Origin: Bacillus badius NBRC 15713
Lineage (GTDB): Bacteria > Bacillota > Bacilli > Bacillales > Domibacillaceae
Assembly: GCF_001591605.1 (NCBI RefSeq)
Contig: NZ_BCVF01000009.1
Span: forward strand, 53,904 to 117,903
Direction of reading: 5' to 3'
DNA: 64,000 nt
Shown: positions 34,414 to 42,690 of the stretch, in pieces
Layout: every line of letters starts with the position of its first letter
How positions within the stretch are numbered: the stretch's first letter is position 1
Translations under genes and position numbers: made by a program
Notes under the pieces: generated by a model
Database searches by the model: none
What the model saw: the letters and a program-made list of their open reading frames with translations, nothing else
What the model was told of the DNA's origin: nothing

Positions 34414-36081
34414 ATGAAGAGATCCATAATGATAACCGGCATGCTGCTCATAGGCTCTGTTTTGTCCGGCTGCTATGGGGGAGAAAGCAAAGGCGTGGAT
34501 GAAGCAGAGGGCACCGGAACAGCCAATGAGAAGAACAGCCAGCAGGTATTGAACTTAGCGGAAGGAGGGGATTTGCCTACGCTGAACACTTTAGGGCTGT
34601 TTGATACTCTTTCCAGTAAAACAATGAACAATATTTTTGAAGGACTTTACCGGCTAGATAAGTCTCATGAGCCGGTCGCAGGGGTGGCTGAAAAACATGA
34701 GGTGAGCAAAGATGGAAAGACGTATACTTTTCACCTCCGTTCCGATGCGAAATGGAGCAATGGGACGGCCGTAACGGCCCAAGATTTTGAATATGCTTGG
34801 AAAAAAGCGATTCATCCCGATACTCTTTCCATGTACGCCTATTTATTTAACGATATGAAGAATGCAGCCGCCATACAGGATAGCAAAAGTGAGCTGTACG
34901 GAAAGGTGGATGAATTGGGCATCCAAGCAGTTGACGAACATACCTTGCAAGTGGAGCTGGAAAATCCCGTGCCGTATTTTCTCAGCCTCGTGACTTATCC
35001 AGTCTTTTATCCGCAAAATAAAGAGTTTACTGAAAAACAAGGCGAGAAGTATGCACTTGAGGCAGAGAACTTACTCTATAACGGCCCATTTGTCCTGAAA
35101 TCATGGGAACATGAAGCTGGCTGGATATATGAGAAAAACCCTGATTACTGGGATGCTGATGCCGTCAAGCTGGAAAAAATTAATGTGAAAGTCGTCAAGG
35201 ATGTCGCTACAAGAGTAAACTTATATAACACAGGGCAAATTGATTCGACAGACCTTACTTCCGAATTTGTCGACCAGTATAAAGACAGTCCCGAGTACAG
35301 CACATTATTGAAGCCGGAAGTATTCTTTATTCGCATGAACCAGAAAAATAAAAATTTGTCGAATGTAAATATCCGAAAAGCCATTGATATGGGCTGGGAT
35401 AAAAAAGGAGCGGCAGAAAAGCTATTAAATAACGGCTCGATTCCTGCTCACTATCTTGTGCCGAAGGATTTCACGTTTGATGAAGGGAAAAAGGATTTCC
35501 GGGCAAAGTATGAAGGGTTTAATACAGAAGGTGTGGAGAAGGCCCAAGAGCATTGGCAAAAGGGGCTCAAGGAGCTGGGAGTTAAAAACCTCAAGCTTGA
35601 ACTATTGAGCTATGATAGCGAAGACAGAAAAAAGATCAGTGAATATGTAAAAAATCAATTAGAAAAGAATTTGCCAGGCCTTACCGTTAACATCAACCAG
35701 CAGCCAAATAAACAAAAGCTCGCTTTGGAATCGAGCCTCCAATACGATTTAAGTTATTCGGGATGGACACCGGATTTTCAAGATCCGATTACTTTTATCG
35801 ACCTTTATGTGTCAGACGGTCCGTACAACTGGTCCAATTTTTCCAACAAAAAATTTGATCAGCTTGTTATGAAAGCGAAAGCCGATCCAAGCGATTTAAA
35901 AGAAAGGTGGAGAAACCTTCAGGAAGCGGAGAAAATCCTGATTGAAGAAGAGGCAGCTATTTCTCCAATGTACCAATCAGGCAGCGCCCAGCTGAGAAAA
36001 CAGTATGTGAAGGGGTATATTGCTCATCCATTTGGTGTAGGCGCTTCATATAAATGGGTAGAAATAAAGGGGAAAAACTAG
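34414..36081 (+). CDS. Peptide ABC transporter substrate-binding lipoprotein (OppA/DppE type)
   Basis: 555 residues; ATG after GGGGGATAGG. Lipoprotein signal MLLIGSVLSGC with the modified cysteine at about 20. SBP family 5 features: LNLAEGGDLPTLNTLGLFDT, RSDAKWSNGTAVTAQDFEYAW and GPFVLKSWE. It binds extracellular peptides for the permeases at 28822-30761. It lies at the end of the operon rather than the start, after a prolidase; a long terminator follows. Confidence 0.92.
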   Translation: MKRSIMITGMLLIGSVLSGCYGGESKGVDEAEGTGTANEKNSQQVLNLAEGGDLPTLNTLGLFDTLSSKTMNNIFEGLYRLDKSHEPVAGVAEKHEVSKDGKTYTFHLRSDAKWSNGTAVTAQDFEYAWKKAIHPDTLSMYAYLFNDMKNAAAIQDSKSELYGKVDELGIQAVDEHTLQVELENPVPYFLSLVTYPVFYPQNKEFTEKQGEKYALEAENLLYNGPFVLKSWEHEAGWIYEKNPDYWDADAVKLEKINVKVVKDVATRVNLYNTGQIDSTDLTSEFVDQYKDSPEYSTLLKPEVFFIRMNQKNKNLSNVNIRKAIDMGWDKKGAAEKLLNNGSIPAHYLVPKDFTFDEGKKDFRAKYEGFNTEGVEKAQEHWQKGLKELGVKNLKLELLSYDSEDRKKISEYVKNQLEKNLPGLTVNINQQPNKQKLALESSLQYDLSYSGWTPDFQDPITFIDLYVSDGPYNWSNFSNKKFDQLVMKAKADPSDLKERWRNLQEAEKILIEEEAAISPMYQSGSAQLRKQYVKGYIAHPFGVGASYKWVEIKGKN

Positions 36082-36094
36082 TTTAGAGCATCGG

Positions 36095-36135
36095 AAACGC
36101 TTAAGAGCCGCCTTCAAGGCGGCTCTTAAGCGTTT
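36095..36135 (+). terminator. Long hairpin terminator of the peptide operon
   Basis: AAACGCTTAAGAGCCGCCTT pairs almost perfectly with AAGGCGGCTCTTAAGCGTTT around a single-base loop: 20-base arms. There is no T-run, but the stem is exceptionally stable. Beyond it, 36136-36520 has no convincing gene; it contains a TATAAT hexamer near 36415, a candidate -10 for the downstream spo0M-like gene. Confidence 0.7.
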
Positions 36136-36520
36136 CAGTTGGGCGCATCTCTTTAAAACAAGCCTTTTTGTGATTTAAACGAACATTGTGCAGAATTCAA
36201 ATTCAAATTTTAAAACAACATCCATCAAGTACTGCATGGACAACCATTTCAACCGCTTTTTAATGATGCCTGCATCTAAACTGTCCTGCGATTTGGATAT
36301 GAAAGAGGAAGGAAGGGGGGGCTTTTTCAGAGAAATAAGCGAATATTGTGAAGGAATTGTAAAGATTTATTGAAGCTATAGGTTACCGCTTTGCGTTTAG
36401 GGCGGGAGCGATTATAATATTGTTAACAAAAAGAAAGACAGGCGGTTTATTATTCAACTCCCGTATAGACAAGGGAGCGTCAAACCAATAAGGGAATGAA
36501 AATGGAGAGGAGCTTCACTG

Positions 36521-36916
36521 GTGAGTAAAAGATTGTTGTCTCGCTTAGGAATAGGGTCAGCAAAAGTAGACTTAATTTTAGAAAAACAAGAGTATTCGCC
36601 TGGCGAAAAGGTGACGGGTCATTTCTTATTAATCGGCGGGATCATCGAGCAGGATGTGAAAAGGATTGATTGCCACTTAATGGTATTAGACAAAAAAAAC
36701 GGTTCGGAGTCTATTCTGGACTCGCTGACCATTTTAAGTTCAAGATCTATCCGTCCTAAAGAAGTAGAAAAAATTGATTTTAAGTTTCGGCTTCCTGAGA
36801 ATCTAGAAATGTCCTCATCGGCGCGTTCCTACCAGTTTAAAACGAAGCTTCATTTTGACGCGGGAGTAGCGAATAAAGATCAAGATATTATTCATGTCGC
36901 TGCCCAAAATATTTAA
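36521..36916 (+). CDS. Short Spo0M-family protein
   Basis: 131 residues; GTG at 36521 after GGAGAGGAG. The opening KRLLSRLGIGSAKVDLILEK and YSPGEKVTGHFLLIGG match Spo0M, an arrestin-like sporulation-control protein. Full-length Spo0M is about twice as long (~258 residues); this one has only the N-terminal arrestin half and a clean stop after AAQNI. No downstream remnant of the second half was found, so it is a short paralogue rather than a fresh truncation. Monocistronic. Confidence 0.82.
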   Translation: MSKRLLSRLGIGSAKVDLILEKQEYSPGEKVTGHFLLIGGIIEQDVKRIDCHLMVLDKKNGSESILDSLTILSSRSIRPKEVEKIDFKFRLPENLEMSSSARSYQFKTKLHFDAGVANKDQDIIHVAAQNI

Positions 36917-36990
36917 AACGATCAGTCTAACTGATAAATGAGAGGGACAACAATCGTATGAGCATTGTAGGGCCCTCTAAAACTATATCT

Positions 36991-37025
36991 TCAACTATGC
37001 GTAAAATGCTTGTTTTACGAATTAT
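36991..37025 (+). repeat. dif-like site A (upstream of toxin-antitoxin module)
   Basis: Arms TATGCGTAAAA (36996-37006) and TTTTACGAATT (37013-37023) around a 6-base centre TGCTTG. It is an inverted copy of 37911-37945: 28 of 35 bases match, the left arm is identical (11/11), the right arm 10/11, and most differences are in the central 6 bases. The layout (11+6+11) is that of Xer recombination sites. Alternative: operator for the module. Confidence 0.6.
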
Positions 37026-37095
37026 CATTCTTTTTTATGTTATGATACTATATAAGTGAAACAACCTAACGATTCTACTGATTGGAGTGAAGAAT

Positions 37096-37503
37096 GTGAC
37101 CATTGAAGATGCTGAAAAATTGATAACAGACTTTCTTGTTGATCGTGTAGCTCCATCTGTCATTTATTTATTTGGTTCTCGAGTAGCTGGTCGGGCACGT
37201 AGCAACAGTGACTATGATATCGCTTATTTAAGCGACAAGCACCTCAGCAACTATGAGCGGTTCATGCTGGCACAGGAATTGGCAGCCATCTTAAACAGGG
37301 ACGTAGATCTTGTTGATTTAAAACAAGCCTCAACAGTTTTCCAAACAGAGATCATAGAAACAGGAAAGGTCCTATATGGAGATCATTCAACAGACAAAGC
37401 CCTGTTTGAAATGCGGGCGCTGAAAAATTATGCCATTCTGAATGAGGAAAGACGCGTTATATTGGAAAATATTTCAGAAAGAGGTCAAATCTATGAAGAG
37501 TGA
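37096..37503 (+). CDS. mntA: MntA-type nucleotidyltransferase antitoxin
   Basis: 135 residues from GTG 37096 (TTGGAG 8 bases upstream); GTG 37087 is an alternative. Minimal nucleotidyltransferase motif GSRVAGRARSNSDYD fits GSX10DXD, and the third acidic residue lies in DVDLVDL. Proteins of this kind AMPylate the partner HepT toxin and neutralise it. The partner gene follows with an 11-base overlap. The pair is bracketed by two inverted dif-like sites and precedes a XerS-like recombinase. Confidence 0.9.
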   Translation: MTIEDAEKLITDFLVDRVAPSVIYLFGSRVAGRARSNSDYDIAYLSDKHLSNYERFMLAQELAAILNRDVDLVDLKQASTVFQTEIIETGKVLYGDHSTDKALFEMRALKNYAILNEERRVILENISERGQIYEE

Positions 37504-37903
37504 CGTCATTTTAAATAAAATCGGCACCATTGAACGCTGTGTCAAGAGAATAAACGAAGAATATGCTAATCATCCGGACAATCTGGAAAATTACACGAAG
37601 CAGGATTCAATCGTTTTGAATATCCAGAGGGCTTGTGAAGCCAGCATAGACATTGCTATGCATGCAGTAGCTGAAAAGAAGCTGGGGATTCCGCAGACAA
37701 GCCGTGATGCCTTCGAATTATTGGCTAAGAACAAGGTAATTACCGAGGACCTTTCATTTAAGATGAAAGCGATGGTCGGTTTTCGGAATATTGCTGTTCA
37801 TGACTATCAAGACATTAATCTGGATATTGTCAAGGCCATTATTGAAAAGCATTTACAGGATTATAAGGATTTCACTAAACAAATTCTTGCCTTTCAAGGA
37901 TAA
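37493..37903 (+). CDS. hepT: HepT-like ribonuclease toxin (DUF86)
   Basis: 136 residues from ATG 37493 (AGAGGTC site). All-helical HEPN protein with the catalytic motif RNIAVHDY (RX4HXY) near residue 98. Known HepT toxins cleave RNA and are inactivated by AMPylation of the tyrosine by MntA. Overlap with mntA supports a functional pair. Dif-like site B starts 8 bases after the stop. Confidence 0.9.
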   Translation: MKSDVILNKIGTIERCVKRINEEYANHPDNLENYTKQDSIVLNIQRACEASIDIAMHAVAEKKLGIPQTSRDAFELLAKNKVITEDLSFKMKAMVGFRNIAVHDYQDINLDIVKAIIEKHLQDYKDFTKQILAFQG

Positions 37904-37910
37904 CTTTCAA

Positions 37911-37945
37911 TTATTTCGTAAAAATTGTATTTTACGCATAATTGA
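37911..37945 (-). repeat. dif-like site B (inverted, between hepT and xerS)
   Basis: On the minus strand: TATGCGTAAAA, centre TACAAT, TTTTACGAAAT. Inverted copy of site A at 36991-37025. It lies 20 bases before the start codon of the tyrosine recombinase gene, so it may also affect that gene's expression. CGTAAAA and TTTTACG give a 7-bp perfect inverted repeat in each site. Confidence 0.6.
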
Positions 37946-37965
37946 AAACGTAAAGGAGATTTCTC

Positions 37966-39087
37966 ATGGCTACATCCAGACAGCATCAAATTCATGAGCA
38001 ACGGCTTCATAAAATGGTGAAAACCATGCCCTTCTACGTGGAAGAGTTTATTGATGATAAGCTTGATCATCGCTCTCCTTCTACTCTGCTCAATTACTTG
38101 CACGACTATAAGCTGTTCTTTGAATGGCTGATTGCGGAAGGAATTGTTGATTGCCGGGAAATCAAGGATATTCCTCTTTCCGCATTAGAGACGCTAAGGC
38201 TGGAGTCAGCCCAAAGTTTTTTCAAATACATTCAACGGCGGGAAATACCCGTGGGCAAGACAGAAACGAAAAAGCCTGAAAAAGTCTCTATTAACAGGAA
38301 AATATCTGCCCTCCGCTCCCTCTTTCATTATTTGACAGCCCAGACGGAAAACGAAGACGGCGAGCCTTATTTCTACCGGAATGTCATGCAAAAGGTTGAA
38401 ATTCATAAGGTGAAGGAAACGCTGGGAGCCAGGGCCAACAAAATCTCGGCCAAAATCCTCCATGACGATGATGACTTGCTGCTGGTTGAGTATATCAAGC
38501 AGCAATACATTCATGAAATGCCCGAAAATTCCCGCCAGCGCACTTATTTTCTTCGCGATCAGGAAAGAGATGTAAGCATTCTTTCGCTTTTTCTCGGTTC
38601 AGGAATCCGAGTAAATGAGCTGGTAAACCTTCGAATCAAGGATTTAGACTTTCGCGAGAACCTGATCCATGTCGTCAGAAAAGGAGGAAAGAAAGATACG
38701 GTAGCTGTAGTTCCCGGGGCAATGGAGGATTTGAAGGGCTATATGCGTATCCGAAACGAGCGCTATCATGCAGATGATGACGATAACGGCTTTGTTTTCT
38801 TAGCCAAACGCCAAGGCAAAGGAGAGCCTCTTTCTGTCCGGGCTGTTCAGCTCCTGGTCAAGAAGTATACGAAAGCTTTTACAAAAAACAAATCGCTGGC
38901 TCCTCATAAGCTCCGCCACACGTATGCGACAAAGTTAATGGAAGAGACAAATGATATTCATTTGTTAATGAGGCAGCTTGGGCACACATCTACTACGACA
39001 GCCGCCCTTTATTCTAACCCGGAGCAGGAAAAAGCCAAACAGGCCGCCCGCCTGCTTGATAACAGGCGAAGCAAGAACACAGATTGA
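37966..39087 (+). CDS. xerS: Tyrosine recombinase, XerS-like
   Basis: 373 residues; ATG after AAAGGAG. The N-terminal SAM-like core-binding domain (MPFYVEEFIDDKLDHRSPSTL) is followed by the catalytic domain with R (GSGIRVNELVNLR), K (RKGGKKDTV), HKLR (LAPHKLRHTYA), H (LMRQLGHTS) and the nucleophile Y (AALYSN). Length and the long N-domain match the XerS family of single-recombinase Xer systems, which resolve chromosomes at a difSL site in streptococci. In Bacillus chromosome resolution normally uses CodV/RipX, so this is an additional recombinase. It lies 20 bases downstream of a dif-like site. Confidence 0.88.
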   Translation: MATSRQHQIHEQRLHKMVKTMPFYVEEFIDDKLDHRSPSTLLNYLHDYKLFFEWLIAEGIVDCREIKDIPLSALETLRLESAQSFFKYIQRREIPVGKTETKKPEKVSINRKISALRSLFHYLTAQTENEDGEPYFYRNVMQKVEIHKVKETLGARANKISAKILHDDDDLLLVEYIKQQYIHEMPENSRQRTYFLRDQERDVSILSLFLGSGIRVNELVNLRIKDLDFRENLIHVVRKGGKKDTVAVVPGAMEDLKGYMRIRNERYHADDDDNGFVFLAKRQGKGEPLSVRAVQLLVKKYTKAFTKNKSLAPHKLRHTYATKLMEETNDIHLLMRQLGHTSTTTAALYSNPEQEKAKQAARLLDNRRSKNTD

Positions 39088-39172
39088 GAAAAAAGCTGTT
39101 CTCCCCCTGATGAAAGCGTTCATTGAAATAGCAAGCGACCGGTTAGGATGACAACCGTTAAAACTTTAAAAA

Positions 39173-39203
39173 GGGCGCTTTCCTTATCTAAAGGAAAGCG
39201 CCC
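39173..39203. terminator. Terminator between convergent xerS and gldA
   Basis: GGGCGCTTTCCTT (39173-39185) pairs with AAGGAAAGCGCCC (39191-39203). A T-run follows on the minus strand, so it mainly stops gldA; it may be used in both directions. Confidence 0.8.
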
Positions 39204-39223
39204 CATTCAATATTTATAATAGG

Positions 39224-40327
39224 TTAATCCTGATAATATTCTGCTAATGCGTTTGCAGCGACGATGGCTTGATAGACATCCGCAGGCGTGACTGGGTGCG
39301 GCATATTCCCCATCGTGTCTCCTTCAGCACATGCAAGTTCTGCTACTTTGCGCCATTCTTCTTCTCTGAATTCATCCAGACCCAGGTCTTTTAATGTTAA
39401 AGGCAGCCCAACTTCTTTAATAAAGTGGATGACTGTTTCTATTTCTTCTTTTGGTGCATCTTCTAAAACAAGCTGCGTTAATAAACCAAACACCACTTTT
39501 TCACCGTGTTGTGCATGGTGGAGCGATGGAACTGCAGTCATTCCATTATGAATAGCGTGTGCAGCAGCTAAGCCGCCAGCTTCAGCGCCAACACCGCTTA
39601 AGTAAATAGTGGCTTCAATTGTATTTTCAACAGCGGGCGTAGATACTCCGTTATCAACGGCAATTTTAGCTTGAAGGCCGTACTCCAGTATCGTGTCATA
39701 GCACATTTTTGCTAAGCCTAATCCAGAAAGAGACGGTTTCAAATTAACCAGGTTGTCCCCGTTTTTGCGGTAACATGCCCGTGCTTCGAAATAAGTAGCA
39801 AGCGCATCACCGATGCCAGCTACGAAGAAACGGGTCGGCGCCGCTGCTAAAATGGCGGTATCCGCTAATACAACGTCCGGATTGGACGGTAAAAATAAGT
39901 AGCGGTCAAATGAACCATCTGTATTGTAAATAACAGAAAGGGCTGTACACGGTGCGTCTGTTGAAGCGATTGTCGGGAAAATGACTACGGGCAAATGCTC
40001 GTAGTAGGCAGCTGCTTTCGCCGTATCTAATGTTTTTCCGCCGCCGATGCCGACGATTACATTTGCGCCAGAGCTTCTCACTGCTTCCCGGTGCCGGTCA
40101 ATTTCTTCCTGGGTAATTTCTAAATTAAACTTAGCAAATTCACTCTTATGCCCTGCCTCTTCAAAGGATTGGCTGGCTTCTTGACTGGCGCGCTCAAGAA
40201 TGAATTCATCACAAATGACATAAGCGTGGTCCCCGTATGTTTTTGTATATGTACATAATTCCTTCAACAGGTGCTGCCCTACGATAAATTTCTTGGGGGA
40301 TGTAATAGACTTTACTGATTTTGACAT
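39224..40327 (-). CDS. gldA: Glycerol dehydrogenase
   Basis: 367 residues, full length for the zinc-dependent family. NAD motif GIGGGKTLDTAKA at ~95, FPTIASTDAPCTALSVIY, and metal ligands in GIGDALATYFEA, AHAIHNGMTA and HAQHGEKVV. It oxidises glycerol to dihydroxyacetone with NAD+. No dihydroxyacetone kinase is adjacent. Separate transcript with a terminator. Some close relatives act on hydroxyacetone; glycerol is the main expectation. Confidence 0.9.
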   Translation of the reverse strand: MSKSVKSITSPKKFIVGQHLLKELCTYTKTYGDHAYVICDEFILERASQEASQSFEEAGHKSEFAKFNLEITQEEIDRHREAVRSSGANVIVGIGGGKTLDTAKAAAYYEHLPVVIFPTIASTDAPCTALSVIYNTDGSFDRYLFLPSNPDVVLADTAILAAAPTRFFVAGIGDALATYFEARACYRKNGDNLVNLKPSLSGLGLAKMCYDTILEYGLQAKIAVDNGVSTPAVENTIEATIYLSGVGAEAGGLAAAHAIHNGMTAVPSLHHAQHGEKVVFGLLTQLVLEDAPKEEIETVIHFIKEVGLPLTLKDLGLDEFREEEWRKVAELACAEGDTMGNMPHPVTPADVYQAIVAANALAEYYQD

Positions 40328-40527
40328 TTAAAACAATCTCCTTTAGTTGGATTTTTCAGCTTATTATTTGCTGTAAACAATTTAATTATAGCTAATTTAG
40401 CGCCGATTTGCTTCTAAATTGCCTGTCAAATGTCACGATGAAGGTCTATGTTTTGGGTATATATACCTGTTTTTCATTTCGCTTTAATGAAAAATCATAT
40501 ATTTTTGCTCTTTCCGCACTAATAAAC

Positions 40528-40560
40528 AAAAAAGAGGCTGCACGGGGCAGCCTCTTTTTT
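40528..40560 (-). terminator. Rho-independent terminator of secreted-protein gene
   Basis: AAAAAAGAGGCTGC, loop ACGG, GGCAGCCTCTTTTTT. A strong hairpin 15 bases after the stop at 40575 on the minus strand. Confidence 0.85.
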
Positions 40561-40574
40561 GTTATACATCGATA

Positions 40575-41138
40575 TTATGAAACCTTTGTTTCTTCTGGTG
40601 CAGGAGTTTTATCTTCTTCTTTAGGAGTTTCTGTTTTTAGTGCTGTTGCTTGCTCGACAAGTGATTTTAAGCGTTTGATCTCGTCGTTAGCCAATTTTTG
40701 CAGCTCTTGAGATTTCGCTGTTAACGCTTCATAATCAGCCTTATTCTTTTTATCTTTTTTCTTAGATGCAGCGATTTGTTTGTCGATCGCGCGTAATTTA
40801 TTGATTTCAGCTTTTAGTTTTCCAGCATAGCTGTTGTACTTTTTATTTGCAATTGCTTTTGTTAATGCAGCCTCAGCTTGTCCTTCTTGGTTCACGCCAA
40901 AGTCAGCATTTATCGCTTTTGTGATTTTGTTAATTGCTGCTTCAGAAGCGTTTAAGCGCTTTTCAATGGCTTTTCCTTGCTGTGATTTAATTACCGCTTT
41001 TTTCTTTTGCTCTTTTTTCTTCACTGCTTGTGTTTTTGCCTTCTCTGGCTCCTGAGCACTTACTAAAGAAACCGATGATGTAACTAGCGTAAACGCCAAT
41101 AAACTTGCTGCTGCTTTTGAATACCAATTCTTTTTCAT
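40575..41138 (-). CDS. Secreted Lys/Ala/Glu-rich helical protein
   Basis: 187 residues from ATG 41138, which has AGGAGG at 9 bases; ATG 41144 is possible but spaced only 4. Signal peptide of 28 residues ending VSA. The mature part is highly charged and coiled-coil-prone (KEQKKKAVIKSQQGKA, RLNASEAAINKITKAINA, KKKDKKNKADYEALTAKSQ) with a Pro/Glu tail (TPKEEDKTPAPEE). No enzyme domain. Similar surface-associated helical proteins in Bacillus are of unknown function. A structured leader resembling a c-di-GMP riboswitch precedes it, suggesting a role in adhesion or matrix (inference). Confidence 0.75.
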   Translation of the reverse strand: MKKNWYSKAAASLLAFTLVTSSVSLVSAQEPEKAKTQAVKKKEQKKKAVIKSQQGKAIEKRLNASEAAINKITKAINADFGVNQEGQAEAALTKAIANKKYNSYAGKLKAEINKLRAIDKQIAASKKKDKKNKADYEALTAKSQELQKLANDEIKRLKSLVEQATALKTETPKEEDKTPAPEETKVS

Positions 41139-41158
41139 TCCCATACTTCCTCCTCAAT

Positions 41159-41250
41159 TGGGTAACGGTAGCTGGCTAGCCTGGATCGCGATCTGTAGCC
41201 CCTATAGCTTTGTGACATCAGGTTTCCCTGACTGTACCACGGCTTCATCA
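41159..41250 (-). ncRNA. Candidate c-di-GMP-I (GEMM)-like riboswitch
   Basis: The minus strand reads GGTACAGTCAGG-GAAA-CCTG-ATGTCACAAAGC, then a GGGGCT stem arm, a variable loop and GGCTAGCCAGCTACCG. This resembles GEMM elements: GNRA-capped P2 stem, (C)ACAAAGC junction, a second stem, and a closing P1 (GGTA/TACC). It deviates from the classical GGGCAAACC block, so a variant class or another small riboswitch is possible. It sits 15 bases before the ribosome site of a secreted protein gene, a typical target. Confidence 0.5.
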
Positions 41251-41442
41251 TACAACAAAATTTTTAGCGGAAAAAGCAGTTTTTATCAAATTTTGAAGTT
41301 TTAACATATGTATAATTTGCGTAATATTTAAGGGATGATTGCCCTTTTTCTAAGATATTCCGCTATAGAGATTTTACGGTAATAAAAGGAGTATTTATCC
41401 TTGGGAAAGATCTCTTTCTGCTTATCTTTAGAAAATTCCAAC

Positions 41443-41496
41443 AAAAAAGCCGGCAGCCAGTATACGTTTAATCGGTTCACTGGCTGCCGGCTTTTT
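41443..41496. terminator. Bidirectional terminator
   Basis: AAAAAAGCCGGCAGCCAGT pairs with ACTGGCTGCCGGCTTTTT around a 17-base loop. It stops the enolase-superfamily operon on the minus strand. The 41251-41440 stretch beyond holds no gene. Confidence 0.85.
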
Positions 41497-41533
41497 ATTT
41501 CTATAGATAAAATATGTCTCTGTTTGTAAGAAA

Positions 41534-42640
41534 TTATTGAATATAACAAGAAAAACGTGTAATACTTTTGAGATATTCCTCGTCTACTTCCAAGCCCAGG
41601 CCTGGCGCATCGCTAAGTTGAATCACGTCCCCGTCGTAAGTTACAGCGGCAACGTCCCGTGAAAACATGAGCGGTCCCACCATTTCATTGGTTTCAATGA
41701 TGGATCTGCTCATAGCCAGGTGCGCACCAGCCATGGTGCCGATGGCTGATTCCACCATGGACCCGACTTGGCAAGGCATTTCTGCCGCTTCAGCTAAATT
41801 GGCTAAGGCTAGAGCCGGATAGATTCCGCCCGATTTCATCAATTTGATGTTCAGCATATCCGCCGCCCGCATGCCGATGACATTCACTAAGTCTTGAATA
41901 TTATGAACCCCTTCGTCCACCATCACTTTCTGCGGGGAAACCGCCCGAATTTCTTTAAGAGATCTTAAATCATGGGCCTTTACCGGCTGCTCGTACCAAT
42001 CCACATTGCAGTCAGCTGTTTCACGAATCACTTTTAGTGTATCAATTCTGTTCCATCCTTGGTTGGCGTCCACGCGAAGCTGAGTCACCTCGCCAATGGC
42101 TTGTCTTACAGCTTGAATCCGCTGAATATCCATCGTCGCATTTGTGCCTACTTTAATCTTAATGTTTCGGAACCCTGCTTCCACATAACGTTGGGCGTCC
42201 GCTGCCATTTCCTCGGGTTCTTTAATGCTAATGACTTGAGGAACTTGCAATTCTTCGTGCGCTTTTCCGCCAATTAACTGATAAACCGGCTGCCCGGTGA
42301 TTTTTCCCATTAAATCGTACAAGGCGATGTCCAGCGCTGCTTTGGCTGAAGGAACACCGTCGATTTTGCCGTTAAACTTTTTGTGAATGCGGTCAATGGC
42401 AAAGGGGCTTTCATTAATAAGCAGCGGAGCCAGTTCGTGCTGGATAACCTGATAGGTGCTTTCCCATGTTTCCCCTGTCACATTTTGGTCAGGCACTGCT
42501 TCTCCCCAGCCGATTACTCCCTCGTCTGTTTCGAGTTTGGTAATAATGGTCGGCATATCATCTAGTTGAACATATGAAATAATAAAAGGTTCCTTCAGCA
42601 GCAAGCGTGCCGCAAACACTTCCACTTTTTTAATCTTCAT
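41534..42640 (-). CDS. Enolase-superfamily (mandelate racemase/MLE) enzyme, dipeptide-epimerase-like
   Basis: 368 residues. The N-terminal capping domain (MPTIITKLETDEGVIGWGEAV) leads to a TIM barrel with the MLE-subgroup KxK motif (IKIKVG near 160), metal ligands in RVDANQGW, WYEQPV and VDEGVH, and the opposite lysine in NIKLMKSGG. This subgroup contains dipeptide epimerases, N-succinylamino-acid racemases and muconate cycloisomerases. It is followed by an M20 amidohydrolase on the same strand, a combination seen in pathways for N-acyl or D-amino-acid dipeptides. Substrate not fixed by sequence. Confidence 0.85.
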   Translation of the reverse strand: MKIKKVEVFAARLLLKEPFIISYVQLDDMPTIITKLETDEGVIGWGEAVPDQNVTGETWESTYQVIQHELAPLLINESPFAIDRIHKKFNGKIDGVPSAKAALDIALYDLMGKITGQPVYQLIGGKAHEELQVPQVISIKEPEEMAADAQRYVEAGFRNIKIKVGTNATMDIQRIQAVRQAIGEVTQLRVDANQGWNRIDTLKVIRETADCNVDWYEQPVKAHDLRSLKEIRAVSPQKVMVDEGVHNIQDLVNVIGMRAADMLNIKLMKSGGIYPALALANLAEAAEMPCQVGSMVESAIGTMAGAHLAMSRSIIETNEMVGPLMFSRDVAAVTYDGDVIQLSDAPGLGLEVDEEYLKSITRFSCYIQ

Positions 42641-42690
42641 GAGCTTTTCCGTCCTTCCGCTTACAGCTCCTCATCAAGAGGAGTTGTTGA

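Noticed and set aside
36188..36373. A 61-residue open frame in the gap before the Spo0M-like gene
   Set aside because: No ribosome site, low-complexity Asn/Gly-rich composition and no recognisable motif; it lies in A+T-rich upstream DNA.
41328..41549. A 73-residue minus-strand frame downstream of the enolase-superfamily gene
   Set aside because: It runs through a strong bidirectional terminator hairpin and has no ribosome site.
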